Shown here: positions 1 to 8,585 of the stretch, one piece after another
Layout: each line of letters opens with the position of its first letter
Position numbering within the stretch: position 1 is the first letter of the stretch
Made by a program: the position numbers and the translations under genes
Notes under the pieces: model-generated
Seen by the model: only the letters and a program-made list of their open reading frames with translations
What the model was told of the DNA's origin: nothing
The model's database searches: none
From: Ignavibacteria bacterium
Lineage (GTDB): Bacteria; Bacteroidota; Ignavibacteria; Tepidaquicellales; Tepidaquicellaceae
Length of the DNA: 44,495 nucleotides
Direction of reading: 5' to 3'
NCBI GenBank assembly: GCA_019187405.1
Contig: JABAQZ010000021.1
Coordinates: forward strand, 1 to 44,495

Positions 1-38
1 ACAGAAAAAATTTTTTTAACATTTTTTTCTTTTTTCAG

Positions 39-60
39 CCACTCCCCCTAGGGGGAGTGG
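39..60. repeat. GC-rich perfect palindrome
   Basis: A 22-bp perfect inverted repeat with arms CCACTCCCCC and GGGGGAGTGG around TA, in otherwise very AT-rich DNA. A second small hairpin (GACA-TGG-TGTC) follows at 61-71. No T-run follows directly on either strand, so it is a poor fit to an intrinsic terminator. It could be another REP-like element. Confidence 0.5.
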
Positions 61-347
61 GACATGGTGTCATCCTCATTCACATTTCTTTTATTTTATC
101 ATTTACACAAAATTTTTTACACTCCCGTATAATTTAGTAATTCTTTAATTGAATAATGTTGTATCGTTTTTAATCAACGTATTTTGGTTTTGGAAAGTCA
201 GAATTTTTTTAAATGCTTATTTTTAATTTGTAGAGAAATTTTAATAATTTTTCATTTAGGACGGATGAAATTTAATTTTCGTAATATGCTGAATAGAAAA
301 AATAAGGATAAGAAGAGGTAATTTTGGGTGAATTTGGGGTGTTGGGG
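61..347. other. AT-rich intergenic stretch, nothing recognised
   Basis: No supported gene, RNA or promoter seen. The DNA is A/T-rich and leads into the palindrome array starting at 348. Confidence 0.4.
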
Positions 348-626
348 GAAACCGTTTAAACGGTTTCTTTGTCCGATTGCCCGGGGATGCGACATCTACC
401 ACAGTACTTCTCAGAAACCGTTTAAACGGTTTCTGCCCCCTTCGCACAGAGATGTGTTACACCCCCGCAGCATTCAGAAACCGTTTAAACGGTTTCTGCC
501 TCCGATTGCACAGAGATGCGACATCTCCCAAAGCGCTTCTCAGAAACCGTTTAAACGGTTTCTACCCCCCTTCGCACAGAGATGTGTTACACCCCTGCAG
601 CATTCAGAAACCGTTTAAACGGTTTC
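348..626. repeat. CRISPR-like array of a 20-bp palindrome with alternating homologous spacers
   Basis: Five perfect copies of GAAACCGTTTAAACGGTTTC start at 348, 414, 477, 543 and 607. They are separated by 46, 43, 46 and 44 bp. The middle copies extend to CAG...CTG. Spacers 1 and 3 resemble each other (both contain CCGATTGC and GATGCGACATCT) and spacers 2 and 4 are nearly identical (both contain TTCGCACAGAGATGTGTTAC). The real unit is therefore a ~129-bp AB dimer repeated twice. No cas genes are near, and repeated spacers are not expected of a CRISPR array. The palindrome centre GTTTAAAC is preserved in every copy. Apparent small reading frames here, with recurring KPFKRF peptides, are repeat translations. 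Confidence 0.85.
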
Positions 627-834
627 TCCAACACCGCTCAAAACAACAAAATCCATTTTTTCACAAATCGCATTTTTTACCATTTGACAATTCTGTGGTT
701 TATCTTTAGCTTGAATGCAAATTGATTTTAAGTTCATTCAAAAATCTGTATGAATAGAGCTATTGTTGACAATGAATAGATTTAATAATTTTTTAAAATA
801 TTAACTTAGTATATATTTTCTCAAAATAATTTTT

Positions 835-2973
835 ATGAGAAACATAAAAATACAAATTTACATTCTGTTTATTGTAATTTTCCTTCCGGTCATCGGAGTA
901 AATGCACAATCAAGCTGGTTCTGGCTGCAACCACTGCCGACTGGCGCAACGCTTAACTCGGTTGACTTCTGGGACAGAAATACAGGATATACCTGCGGCA
1001 AAGCCGGAACGGTCACCAAGACAACTAACGGCGGATTGAACTGGGTGTTGCTGGGACAAATAACATCTTTGAATTTAACTGACATCGAATGCATTAATTT
1101 AAATACTTGCATTGTTGTTGGTGACAGCGGATATATAGCAAAGACAACAAATGGAGGATTGAACTGGGTAGTTGTCCCAAGCGGAGTACCGGGTATTTTA
1201 CTGGATGTTGATTTTCCGACAGCAAATACCGGATATATAAGCGGTGCATCCGGCAAAGTACTAAAATCAACAAACGGTGGAGCTAACTGGATAGCACAAA
1301 ATGCTGGAGTATCATCAACATTATTTCATGTATCATTCATAAATCCGTTAAAAGGCGCGATGGCAGGAATAAATAATATCTATACTACAACAAACGGTGG
1401 AAATAATTGGACGATACATCATTTGGGAACATTCTTTGATTATTTTCCTTCAGTACAGTATTTAAATGATTCTACTATATATGGTCTATTTCTTTCTTTT
1501 GCAACAACCAAAGTATTTATTTCAAAAAACAGCGGAGTAAGTTGGGATTCATTTACAGTAAATAGAGTTATTTCAAATGATCTTTCAAGAGCATTTAGGT
1601 TTAAGGATGAAACAACGGGATTTATTGTTACTCAATACGGAGATATATATAAAACATTAAATAGTGGAGTAAACTGGTTCAGAGATACTTCATTTACACC
1701 AGAGAATCCGGATTCGGATGTATTTTTAGATATAAATACAACCGAACAGAATTATTTTTATGCAGTTGGTTCAGGGGGAGTAATAGTAAATACGACAAAC
1801 ACGGGTGAACATTGGCAAAGACAGACAGGAGTTCAGGAGACATACAACGACGTATTTTTTATAGGTGAAAATACCGGTTATACAGTTGGAGAAAAAGGAA
1901 TATTGAAAAAGACGACAGATGCCGGGTACAGTTGGAACAGAATAAACCTAAATACAAGTCTTGGAATAAAGAAAATAGTCTTTACCGATTTAAATACGGG
2001 ATACTTATGCGGAGATTCAGGACTTGTGATGAAAACAAATAATGGAGGAATGAATTGGAAAAATCAAAACACACCTGCAGGAGATACGGGATTTACGAGT
2101 TTAAACTTTATCGATAGCAATCAAGGATTTATTGGAACAAATAATGGATCAATTTATAAAACTACTAATTCAGGAATAAATTGGGTACACAATTTTACTA
2201 CAAGTTATGGAGGAGGTGTTTTTCATGATATTGATTTTTATGATGAAACAAATGGAGCAGTTGCCTCAGATATAGCAATTTATTTAACAACAAATTCTGG
2301 AGAAAGTTGGAATTCCACATTATTTCCTTTCAGTGTATTAAATTCAATTGAATATATAGATACTTTAATAATTATATCAGGTGGTTTTAATAGTGAAAGC
2401 CCGTTAATAATAAAATCAACGAACGGAGGAATAAACTGGTTTAACCAGAGTGTATCACATATAATAACTTCAATTCAGTTTCTGGATAATAACTACGGAA
2501 TGTTGTGCGGATATAATGGAAAAATCTCAAAGACGACAAACGGAGGATTAAACTGGATACTTCTTCCTGGAACAGCCACAGAAAGACTTAATTCTATATA
2601 TTTTGTCAATTCCAATACAGGATATTCTGTCGGCATAGCAGGACAAATAATAAAGACAACCAATGGGGGGTTGTCTTTTATAAACAATAATCAAACAATT
2701 AAGACCGATGATTATAGATTATATCAGAATTATCCAAATCCTTTTAATCCATCTACACAAATTAAGTATTCATTAAATAAATCGTCAACAGTTATGATAA
2801 AAGTACATGACATATCAGGAAGAGAAGTGAACACAATACTAAATCAATACAAACAGCCCGGAGTGTACATTGAAACATTTAACGCCATTAATCTTTCAAG
2901 CGGAATATATTTCTACACTTTATACACAGACGGATTGCAAGTTAGTACAAAGAAGTTTATACTGTTGAAGTAA
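835..2973 (+). CDS. Secreted Ycf48/BNR-type beta-propeller protein with T9SS C-terminal signal
   Basis: A 712-residue exported protein. Residues 1-24 form a signal peptide (basic start, hydrophobic core, cleavage after VNAQ). The body holds 14 copies of an Asp-box-like motif, typically K-T-T-N-G-G-x-N-W, spaced about 40-50 residues apart. This is typical of Ycf48/BNR-like propellers, where each motif marks a blade turn. From about residue 628 to the end is a canonical Por/T9SS type A sorting domain: NYPNPFNPST, then a KVHDISGREV strand, a GVY turn, SSGIYFYTL, and a final KKFILLK. Such proteins cross the outer membrane by the type IX system and are attached to the surface or released. No catalytic residues are recognisable, so the role is probably adhesive or structural. 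The ATG at 835 lacks a Shine-Dalgarno site, but it directly precedes the signal peptide. Confidence 0.85.
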   Translation: MRNIKIQIYILFIVIFLPVIGVNAQSSWFWLQPLPTGATLNSVDFWDRNTGYTCGKAGTVTKTTNGGLNWVLLGQITSLNLTDIECINLNTCIVVGDSGYIAKTTNGGLNWVVVPSGVPGILLDVDFPTANTGYISGASGKVLKSTNGGANWIAQNAGVSSTLFHVSFINPLKGAMAGINNIYTTTNGGNNWTIHHLGTFFDYFPSVQYLNDSTIYGLFLSFATTKVFISKNSGVSWDSFTVNRVISNDLSRAFRFKDETTGFIVTQYGDIYKTLNSGVNWFRDTSFTPENPDSDVFLDINTTEQNYFYAVGSGGVIVNTTNTGEHWQRQTGVQETYNDVFFIGENTGYTVGEKGILKKTTDAGYSWNRINLNTSLGIKKIVFTDLNTGYLCGDSGLVMKTNNGGMNWKNQNTPAGDTGFTSLNFIDSNQGFIGTNNGSIYKTTNSGINWVHNFTTSYGGGVFHDIDFYDETNGAVASDIAIYLTTNSGESWNSTLFPFSVLNSIEYIDTLIIISGGFNSESPLIIKSTNGGINWFNQSVSHIITSIQFLDNNYGMLCGYNGKISKTTNGGLNWILLPGTATERLNSIYFVNSNTGYSVGIAGQIIKTTNGGLSFINNNQTIKTDDYRLYQNYPNPFNPSTQIKYSLNKSSTVMIKVHDISGREVNTILNQYKQPGVYIETFNAINLSSGIYFYTLYTDGLQVSTKKFILLK

Positions 2974-2989
2974 ATTAAGTCTAAATCAC

Positions 2990-3034
2990 GGATTAAACCG
3001 ATTACACCGATTATACTGATTAAATAAGATTAAT
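2990..3034. repeat. 9-bp tandem repeat (GATTA-type)
   Basis: Five consecutive 9-mers: GGATTAAAC, CGATTACAC, CGATTATAC, TGATTAAAT, AAGATTAAT. They begin 17 bp after the stop of the preceding gene. A degenerate relative (CTGATTAGA, CGAATTACA, CTAATTAAG) lies near 3578-3604. The reverse complement of this 9-mer also underlies the larger array at 3110-3478. Confidence 0.7.
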
Positions 3035-3109
3035 ACAAAAAATTTCTAAACTGAGATCATATACGTTACTAACCTGAAGTTTCAAAGGAATAGAATAGTA
3101 TAGACAACC

Positions 3110-3478
3110 AATCCGTGTAATCACTTAATCCGTGCAAATCCGTGATTCAGACAATAAACAGCCAAAGCAAATTCCGGACTCTAATCCGTGTAATCACTTA
3201 ATCCGTGCAAATCCGTGATTCAGACAAATAAACAGCCAAATCAAATTCCAGACAACTAATCCGTGTAATCACTTAATTCATGCAAATCCGTGATTCAGAC
3301 AATAAACAGCCAAATCAAATTCCGGACTCCAATCCGTGCAATCACTTAATCCGTGCAAATCCGTGATTCAGACAAATAAACAGAAAAATCAAATTCCAGA
3401 CAACCAATCCGTGCAATCACTTAATCCGTGCAAATCCGTGATTCAGACTAATAAAACAACCAAAGCAAGTAATCAAAA
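3110..3478. repeat. Tandem array of five 73/75-bp units
   Basis: Units start with AATCCGTG at 3110, 3183, 3258, 3331 and 3406, giving alternating periods of 73, 75, 73 and 75 bp. Units 1 and 3 carry the linker CCGGACTC, and units 2 and 4 carry CCAGACAAC, so the higher-order unit is a 148-bp dimer. Each unit contains four AATC-rich 8-9-mers (AATCCGTGT, AATCACTT, AATCCGTGC, AAATCCGTG). No open reading frame is supported. Confidence 0.85.
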
Positions 3479-3487
3479 AATTCAATA

Positions 3488-3552
3488 TTAACAGTCATGA
3501 AAAAATACATGACAAATCTGGAAGAGAAGTCAACATTTTTCTCTATCAGTAA
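3488..3552 (+). pseudogene. Decayed fragment of a T9SS C-terminal signal
   Basis: The segment aligns with codons of the sorting domain of the gene at 835-2973 (around 2787-2850). It translates, after one frameshift near 3500, as KIHDKSGREVNIFLYQ followed by a stop. The intact gene has KVHDISGREVNTILNQ. The upstream bases AACAGTCATGA also match AACAGTTATGA in the intact gene. The fragment therefore looks like the remnant of a second gene of this family, or of a partial duplication, now separated from it by satellite repeats. Nothing upstream of about 3488 is recognisable as the rest of that gene. Confidence 0.6.
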
Positions 3553-3977
3553 AGACAATCCTGAGCGAAGTCTGAATCACTGATTAGACGAATTACACTA
3601 ATTAAGACAAAGTAACAATCAACGAACTATGTTTTTGCAATTTCCGGTTGTTCTGAATTTCTTTCGATTATAAGAAGAACATTTTTCATTTTAACTTTGT
3701 AAGTGAAAATTGAAAAATCAATTTATAGCATTGATGCCTTAACTTGTCAAACTGATTATTCTATTTATTGTGTTTATCCAAACTGATCTTTTCTACATTT
3801 TATAGACATTCATCTAAACAAACTATGAATAACTTGACTGATTTATGTTATTTTGATTAGTTTTATTAAAACCATACTGTTTATTCTTGAATAAAACCTC
3901 TTGAGATTTTCTAAATTAAATACCATACCATACAAAGAGATTGAGTTCGTAAAATATTTTAATAATAATTTCGTCAT

Positions 3978-6095
3978 CTAAGGCGTAATAGTCGAAACAA
4001 AATTCGCTGAATTATTTTCAGCTATTAATGCATCGCTTGCATCAATCACTTCATCGCCGTTTAAATCCGTCGGTAGATAACCTATTTCAAAATTTGACGC
4101 AGCATTGTCAATCTCACCATTATCTGTTGCATCAACTACTCCATCCTGATTTACATCACCGCTGTAGAATCCATAAATTGAAATGAAACCATTATCAAAA
4201 ATTTTCTTTGAATTATTTCCGTAAGTATTTGCCTGTGGCCAGAATGAATATGACTTTTCATAAGATGTAAATGTAATTGTTCCCGAACTCCAGGATTCAA
4301 GCGCATTCCTGTGTTTAATCTGAATAAAATACGGAGTATTGTAAGGAGTATTGCTGAAGATAAATTCATTCGTCAAAATATCCCCAAGCACATTCTTTGA
4401 AGAATCAACTACATTATATGGAGAAATATTACTTCTTAGATAAACTCTGATCGTATCGGGAATAACATTATTCGTTACAGGATTGTATAAACCTTCAATC
4501 GCTGCACTTATTTTCAATTTGGCAAAAGATTGCACCGTTCCAGTACATCCTGAACTGCTCCACAACCCGTGCTTCGTAGTATCTGCCCAAATCGCAAAGC
4601 AATTTTCACTACCGCTATTGAGTCTTATTCCGGCTTTTGGGTTATTGTTATTCACCAAATGACTGAAATTATTTAAATTCACAGAACTCCAGATGTAAGA
4701 ATCTGTTTGATGATATTTTATTGTTGACGGAAATGTATTTGCGTAAGCTACGGCAAATTCACCCGGAGCGTTTACTTGTCCGATGACTTCCGCATCGGTG
4801 CCGACATCACTTGTGCTGTAATCTACAAAACCCTGTACCCAGCCGGCAGTGCCGTTTGTAGAACGGTAATATTCCACATCATGATCAGTTGCCGAGTATT
4901 CGTTAATAACTGAGATCATCAGATTGTTATACCCTCCGTTTGAGGCAACAAATCCTCTCGATCTTTTATTATTTCCCGGTGTGTTAACATTTATTGTCCC
5001 GATATACGAAACGTACGGATTGTTTGTAAGATATGAAAATATCGGAGCGCTCCCAATCACGATGGCGGAATTCGAAGCAAGACCTGTCTCGACTAAAAGT
5101 ATCCCATACTCCGAACCATTTTTGTAATATGCAATGTCACAATTAAAATAATCAGCCCAACCATAATAACCATTACTGACTGTTCTCATAAAGCTGCTGG
5201 TTCTGTATGTGATCGACGGAGTAGTCGTATATGGACTGTAGCACATTGCAACTTTTTCACCCTGTGCCGCCGGATCGGGAAAACTATATGAACTGTCAAA
5301 ACTTGCAACTAAATAAATATACGGTGAATTTGAAAAATCAGGATTGTCAGAGACAATTCTCGGAGTTTTGTAATGCACAAAAGGACCGCCCGGCCAGTTT
5401 AATATAGAATTGCTAACTGTTCCGTTATTAAGATTTACAATAAACAATCCAATCTGTGTCCAGGAATTAACATATGTTGCAAATGTAACCCAAAGATATT
5501 TTTCATTTGTTGAGCTGATAATTAATTCGGCATCCATTTGTTTGTCGGTGGTAAAGATCTGATTTCCCCCGAAGCTGTATATACCAAAATTATTCCAGCT
5601 GATGCCGTTATCATCTGAATATTTTAAGCCGATACCGTCAGGATTATAAGGAGCAAAATCCGGATAATAGCCATAAACACTCCATATTCTTCCGATGTTA
5701 TTTCCTGAATGCTCTGTGCAAGTCGCCATCGATAGAATGCCTTTATCATTTGAATTTGTAATGCTGTTCATCACAATGTTATCTGCTTCTTCTTGCGAAA
5801 GCTTTTTGATTTCCATTTGTGAGGGAACGCTTGTGTGAGTTCCGGTGATTCTGTCAGACTCATTTTGAAGTCTTTTTATTTCTTCTTTGTTATCAGACAG
5901 CTTTGCAGCTTTCATTTTATTTTCGAAATCAATTATCTCTTTTGATGGAGACGGTTGATTTTGCTGGTTTAAATTAATATGAGCATCAATTTTTACCGGA
6001 GCCTGCATTTCACCTTCATAATTTTTTTTGTCCTGAGATAAAACATAGACATTGAAAAATAGTAATACTGTTAAAACAATTATAGATTTATTCAT
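3978..6095 (-). CDS. Secreted sialidase/BNR-like protein with C-terminal dockerin-like module
   Basis: A 705-residue exported protein. Residues 1-20 form a signal peptide, with likely cleavage after VLSQ. Residues about 30-115 are charged and probably helical. Residues about 120-520 look like a beta-propeller, with motifs such as KYSDDNGISWNNFG and YYRSTNGTAGW that resemble sialidase Asp-boxes. I see no confident catalytic set, so enzymatic activity is not claimed. Residues about 530-705 are the shared module of this window: GLYN, a KHRNALESWSSG signature, then calcium loops GDVNQDGVVDATD and TDLNGDEVIDASD, ending in ITP. It lies 24 bp downstream of the small exported protein at 6120-6497 and is probably co-transcribed with it. 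The start ATG has no Shine-Dalgarno site. Confidence 0.8.
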   Translation of the reverse strand: MNKSIIVLTVLLFFNVYVLSQDKKNYEGEMQAPVKIDAHINLNQQNQPSPSKEIIDFENKMKAAKLSDNKEEIKRLQNESDRITGTHTSVPSQMEIKKLSQEEADNIVMNSITNSNDKGILSMATCTEHSGNNIGRIWSVYGYYPDFAPYNPDGIGLKYSDDNGISWNNFGIYSFGGNQIFTTDKQMDAELIISSTNEKYLWVTFATYVNSWTQIGLFIVNLNNGTVSNSILNWPGGPFVHYKTPRIVSDNPDFSNSPYIYLVASFDSSYSFPDPAAQGEKVAMCYSPYTTTPSITYRTSSFMRTVSNGYYGWADYFNCDIAYYKNGSEYGILLVETGLASNSAIVIGSAPIFSYLTNNPYVSYIGTINVNTPGNNKRSRGFVASNGGYNNLMISVINEYSATDHDVEYYRSTNGTAGWVQGFVDYSTSDVGTDAEVIGQVNAPGEFAVAYANTFPSTIKYHQTDSYIWSSVNLNNFSHLVNNNNPKAGIRLNSGSENCFAIWADTTKHGLWSSSGCTGTVQSFAKLKISAAIEGLYNPVTNNVIPDTIRVYLRSNISPYNVVDSSKNVLGDILTNEFIFSNTPYNTPYFIQIKHRNALESWSSGTITFTSYEKSYSFWPQANTYGNNSKKIFDNGFISIYGFYSGDVNQDGVVDATDNGEIDNAASNFEIGYLPTDLNGDEVIDASDALIAENNSANFVSTITP

Positions 6096-6119
6096 ATTAG
6101 GTATTATTTTTTTAAATTT

Positions 6120-6497
6120 TTAATTATGAATGATTAATTCCTTTGAATAAATTATTTCCTTTTCTGAATTATAAACCTCAAAGCTGCAGTTATACATTTC
6201 TGTATTTAGTTTTTCTTTGGATTTATAATAAACGGTATATGTTCCCGGAAGCATTTCTTCGTCCAAAAGATATTCTGTTTCATTGTTTGACATATCTGTT
6301 ACTTTGATTTTCACAAAACATTCCTGCTCAAGATTGAATTTTATCAGACAAAGGTTATCTTCGTTTACCGGTAAAATTTCCAATGAGAATTTTTCCTTAT
6401 TATCTAATGATGTAATTGTCTGACTCAAGATACCGGAGTTAATATTCAGTTGAGACATAATTAAAACCAATCCTGTAATTATTGCTGTTTTAAACAT
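6120..6497 (-). CDS. Small exported protein of unknown function
   Basis: A 125-residue protein with an N-terminal hydrophobic signal sequence (about residues 1-26, cleavage near ILSQ) and a beta-rich remainder. The pattern VKIKVTDMSNNETEYLLDEEMLPGTYTVYYKS resembles the Ig-like fold found in FlgD and in Por secretion domains, but the NPFN start and the final KxxLxK of a T9SS signal are absent. The start is well supported: AAAGGAGA lies 6-13 bp upstream of the ATG, one of the few clear ribosome-binding sites here. It is the first gene of a two-gene unit with the secreted protein at 3978-6095. A role as partner or chaperone of that protein is possible, but this is inferred only from position. 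Confidence 0.7.
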   Translation of the reverse strand: MFKTAIITGLVLIMSQLNINSGILSQTITSLDNKEKFSLEILPVNEDNLCLIKFNLEQECFVKIKVTDMSNNETEYLLDEEMLPGTYTVYYKSKEKLNTEMYNCSFEVYNSEKEIIYSKELIIHN

Positions 6498-6535
6498 TTG
6501 AATCTCCTTTCGTTTTTTGATTTTTTTAAATTAAT

Positions 6536-6616
6536 AAATAAATAATAACCCGCCATACCGGTGATGTCATTAAGGAAAAAATGTTCGCGTCCATTTTTCC
6601 GGGTTATTATTTATTT
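6536..6616. repeat. Nested inverted repeat in a divergent intergenic region
   Basis: A perfect 17-bp inverted repeat (AAATAAATAATAACCCG at 6536-6552 and its complement at 6600-6616) encloses a 47-nt loop. The right half of that loop contains a second stem, GGAAAAAATG (6574-6583) with CATTTTTCC (6592-6600). It lies between the start codons of two divergent genes (6497 minus, 6798 plus), where a terminator would be unexpected. It may be a small mobile-element remnant or a regulatory RNA structure. A short open frame across it (6561-6752) has no protein-like features. Confidence 0.55.
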
Positions 6617-6797
6617 GAAAGAACCATTGCAAAAATATATCTATGTACTCAATCTGCAAAAGAAACTTTTTGCCGACTTTCTTAATAAAGGCACTTACTT
6701 ATTTGAACGAATTGTTTTAATTTGTGCCGGAATTGTGGTTTATTCTTCTTAAAAGAATGACTTCTTTCTAAAAAATTGAAAAATTAAAAGTTGAAAT

Positions 6798-8240
6798 ATG
6801 CATAAAAACTCGCTTCTGGAAATCGTCAGAACATTTACACCGAAGGAGTTAATCAAGTTCGAAGACTTTCTTAAATCTCCTTATCACAATAAAAATAAAC
6901 AGGTGGTTAATTTATTTTTTGAAATAAAAAAATATGCTCCCGAATTTATCGATGAAGAACTTGGAAAGGAATTTATATGGAACAAATTATTTCCGGGAGA
7001 AAAGTATAATTACGGCAAAATGAAAAATCTCATTCATGACCATACTAAATTAATTGTGAAATTCATCGAACTGGAAAATTATGATAAGAATAAAAACGAG
7101 AGTAATTTAAATGTAATTGAACAATACAAGTCAAGAGGTTTGTTAACTCTATTTAAAAAGAAACTCAGGGAAAACAAAGATGAATTGAGCAAACTCAATG
7201 CTGACACCAATTCATACTACTATATTCATAAATCGGAAATAAAAGTTCTTGAACTTCTTTCATTAATGCACAATGTAAAAGAGCTTAACAATTTTGACTT
7301 TAGCGTTTACAACAAAAATCTTTCACGCTATTTCTATTCGATGTTTTTTGAAATTAATTCTTTGGCATGTGAGATTTCCTTTTTGTATAACAACCCGCTC
7401 GACAAAGAAGGAATTGACAGAATTATTAAATCTTATGAAGAATGGGAATACAAAGACTATTTTACGGATATTGAATATCATGCTTTTAAAACGGTCTATG
7501 ATCCAATGAATGAAGATAATTATTACCGGCTGAAGGAATTATATTATAAGAATTTCGATAAACTATCAAAAAGAAATAAGTACTTGTTTGCCGTTGCATT
7601 GATAAATTTTTGCAAAAATAATTCGAACACGGGTAATTTATTTTTTATTAAAGAGCGTTATCAGTATAACAAACTCATTGCGGATAAAGAACTTCTTTTT
7701 TTCGGAAGCAATAAATATATCGACCGGTATATATTTATGAGTATTGTTATAGCCGCCTGTACAGCGGGAGAATTCGAGTGGTGCGAACGGTTCATAAAAA
7801 AGTATGAATCGAATCTCGAGAATGAAGTCAGAATTCAAACCGTAAACTTTGCCTATACTCATCTCAACTTCAAAAATAAAAATTATGAAAAGTCACTTGC
7901 CTTTTTATCTAAATGTAAAAATGCCATTGGAATGGATAAGATTAATATTAAAACATACGAATGCTTTTTGTATTACGAGTTGGAATATCTCGAAGAATTA
8001 AAACACCTTACCGATACATGCAGGCATTTTGCAAAAAATGATAAGACAATATCAAATGCCAGCAGAGAGCAATTCGTTAAATTCGTAAATATCGTAAACC
8101 GGCTTTCCGATTACAGATATAATTTGAAAAATAAAAAAGCAAATGAATATGACCTTGAAGTAATTAAAAAAAATATTTCAGGCAATCAAATGGCAGGCAA
8201 AAACTGGCTGATGGAAAAAATTTCGGAGCTGGAAAAGTAA
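6798..8240 (+). CDS. Cytoplasmic all-helical (TPR-like) protein of unknown function
   Basis: A 480-residue protein with no signal peptide or membrane segment. It is rich in Lys, Glu, Tyr and Asn and is predicted by eye to be almost wholly helical. It opens with LLEIVRTFTPKELIKFEDFLKSPYHN, a pattern I associate with lineage-restricted hypothetical proteins of Bacteroidota-type genomes, and later segments (YEKSLAFLSKCK, WCERFIKKYE) look like degenerate TPR helices. The protein at 28743-30224 has a similar length, N-terminus (LFELIKSLSEKEK) and composition, so the two may be distant paralogues. Both are transcribed away from a minus-strand block encoding exported dockerin-module proteins. Function is unknown; a scaffolding or regulatory role is a guess. 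Confidence 0.75.
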   Translation: MHKNSLLEIVRTFTPKELIKFEDFLKSPYHNKNKQVVNLFFEIKKYAPEFIDEELGKEFIWNKLFPGEKYNYGKMKNLIHDHTKLIVKFIELENYDKNKNESNLNVIEQYKSRGLLTLFKKKLRENKDELSKLNADTNSYYYIHKSEIKVLELLSLMHNVKELNNFDFSVYNKNLSRYFYSMFFEINSLACEISFLYNNPLDKEGIDRIIKSYEEWEYKDYFTDIEYHAFKTVYDPMNEDNYYRLKELYYKNFDKLSKRNKYLFAVALINFCKNNSNTGNLFFIKERYQYNKLIADKELLFFGSNKYIDRYIFMSIVIAACTAGEFEWCERFIKKYESNLENEVRIQTVNFAYTHLNFKNKNYEKSLAFLSKCKNAIGMDKINIKTYECFLYYELEYLEELKHLTDTCRHFAKNDKTISNASREQFVKFVNIVNRLSDYRYNLKNKKANEYDLEVIKKNISGNQMAGKNWLMEKISELEK

Positions 8241-8288
8241 AGGCAAAACTACAAAACAAATTTTTTGTTTGATAATCTTTTTTTTTGT

Positions 8289-8391
8289 CATTCCTGACAA
8301 AGCGGGAATCTTTTTTTGGTCATTCTTTTTTTTTGTCATTCCCGCGAAAGCTAAAATATTTGTAGAGATGCAAAATATTGCTTATCTACAT
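8289..8391. repeat. REP-like sequences (GTCATTCC...GCGGGAATC family) and decayed hairpin
   Basis: Two partial copies of a short palindromic repeat, GTCATTCCTGACAAAGCGGG and GTCATTCCCGCGAAAGC, lie next to T-runs. They are followed by a decayed copy (8361-8391) of the TGTAGAGATGC hairpin seen intact at 8527-8560. The region separates the convergent ends of the genes at 8240 and 8586. Confidence 0.6.
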
Positions 8392-8420
8392 TAATTGTTG
8401 TTTTATAGATTAATATTTCA

Positions 8421-8560
8421 TCGTTCCCGCTGTGTCTTCTCATTTGTTTTAATATAAAATAACGAATTCATTCAAATTGCGGGAATACAGCGGGGCTGGG
8501 AAATATATTTGCAAAGACGCAAAAATATTGTAGAGATGCAAAATATTGCATCTCTACAAT
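8421..8560. repeat. Intergenic duplication unit, copy 1, with 13-bp hairpin
   Basis: The block beginning TCGTTCCCGCTGTGTCTTCT recurs downstream of each of the three tandem FG-GAP genes (8421, 12535 and 16611). It ends in a hairpin with arms ATTGTAGAGATGC (8527-8539) and GCATCTCTACAAT (8548-8560) and an 8-nt loop. Read on the minus strand, the hairpin lies 26 bp after the stop at 8586 and is followed by ATTTTTGCG, so it could act as terminator for the FG-GAP gene. It also belongs to a palindromic repeat family seen elsewhere in the window. Confidence 0.7.
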
Positions 8561-8585
8561 TAATAATTAATAATTGATAATTGAA

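Noticed and set aside
348-626. CRISPR array
   Set aside because: Repeat length and spacing fit, but spacers 1/3 and 2/4 are copies of each other, the repeat is a perfect palindrome, and no cas gene is in the window.
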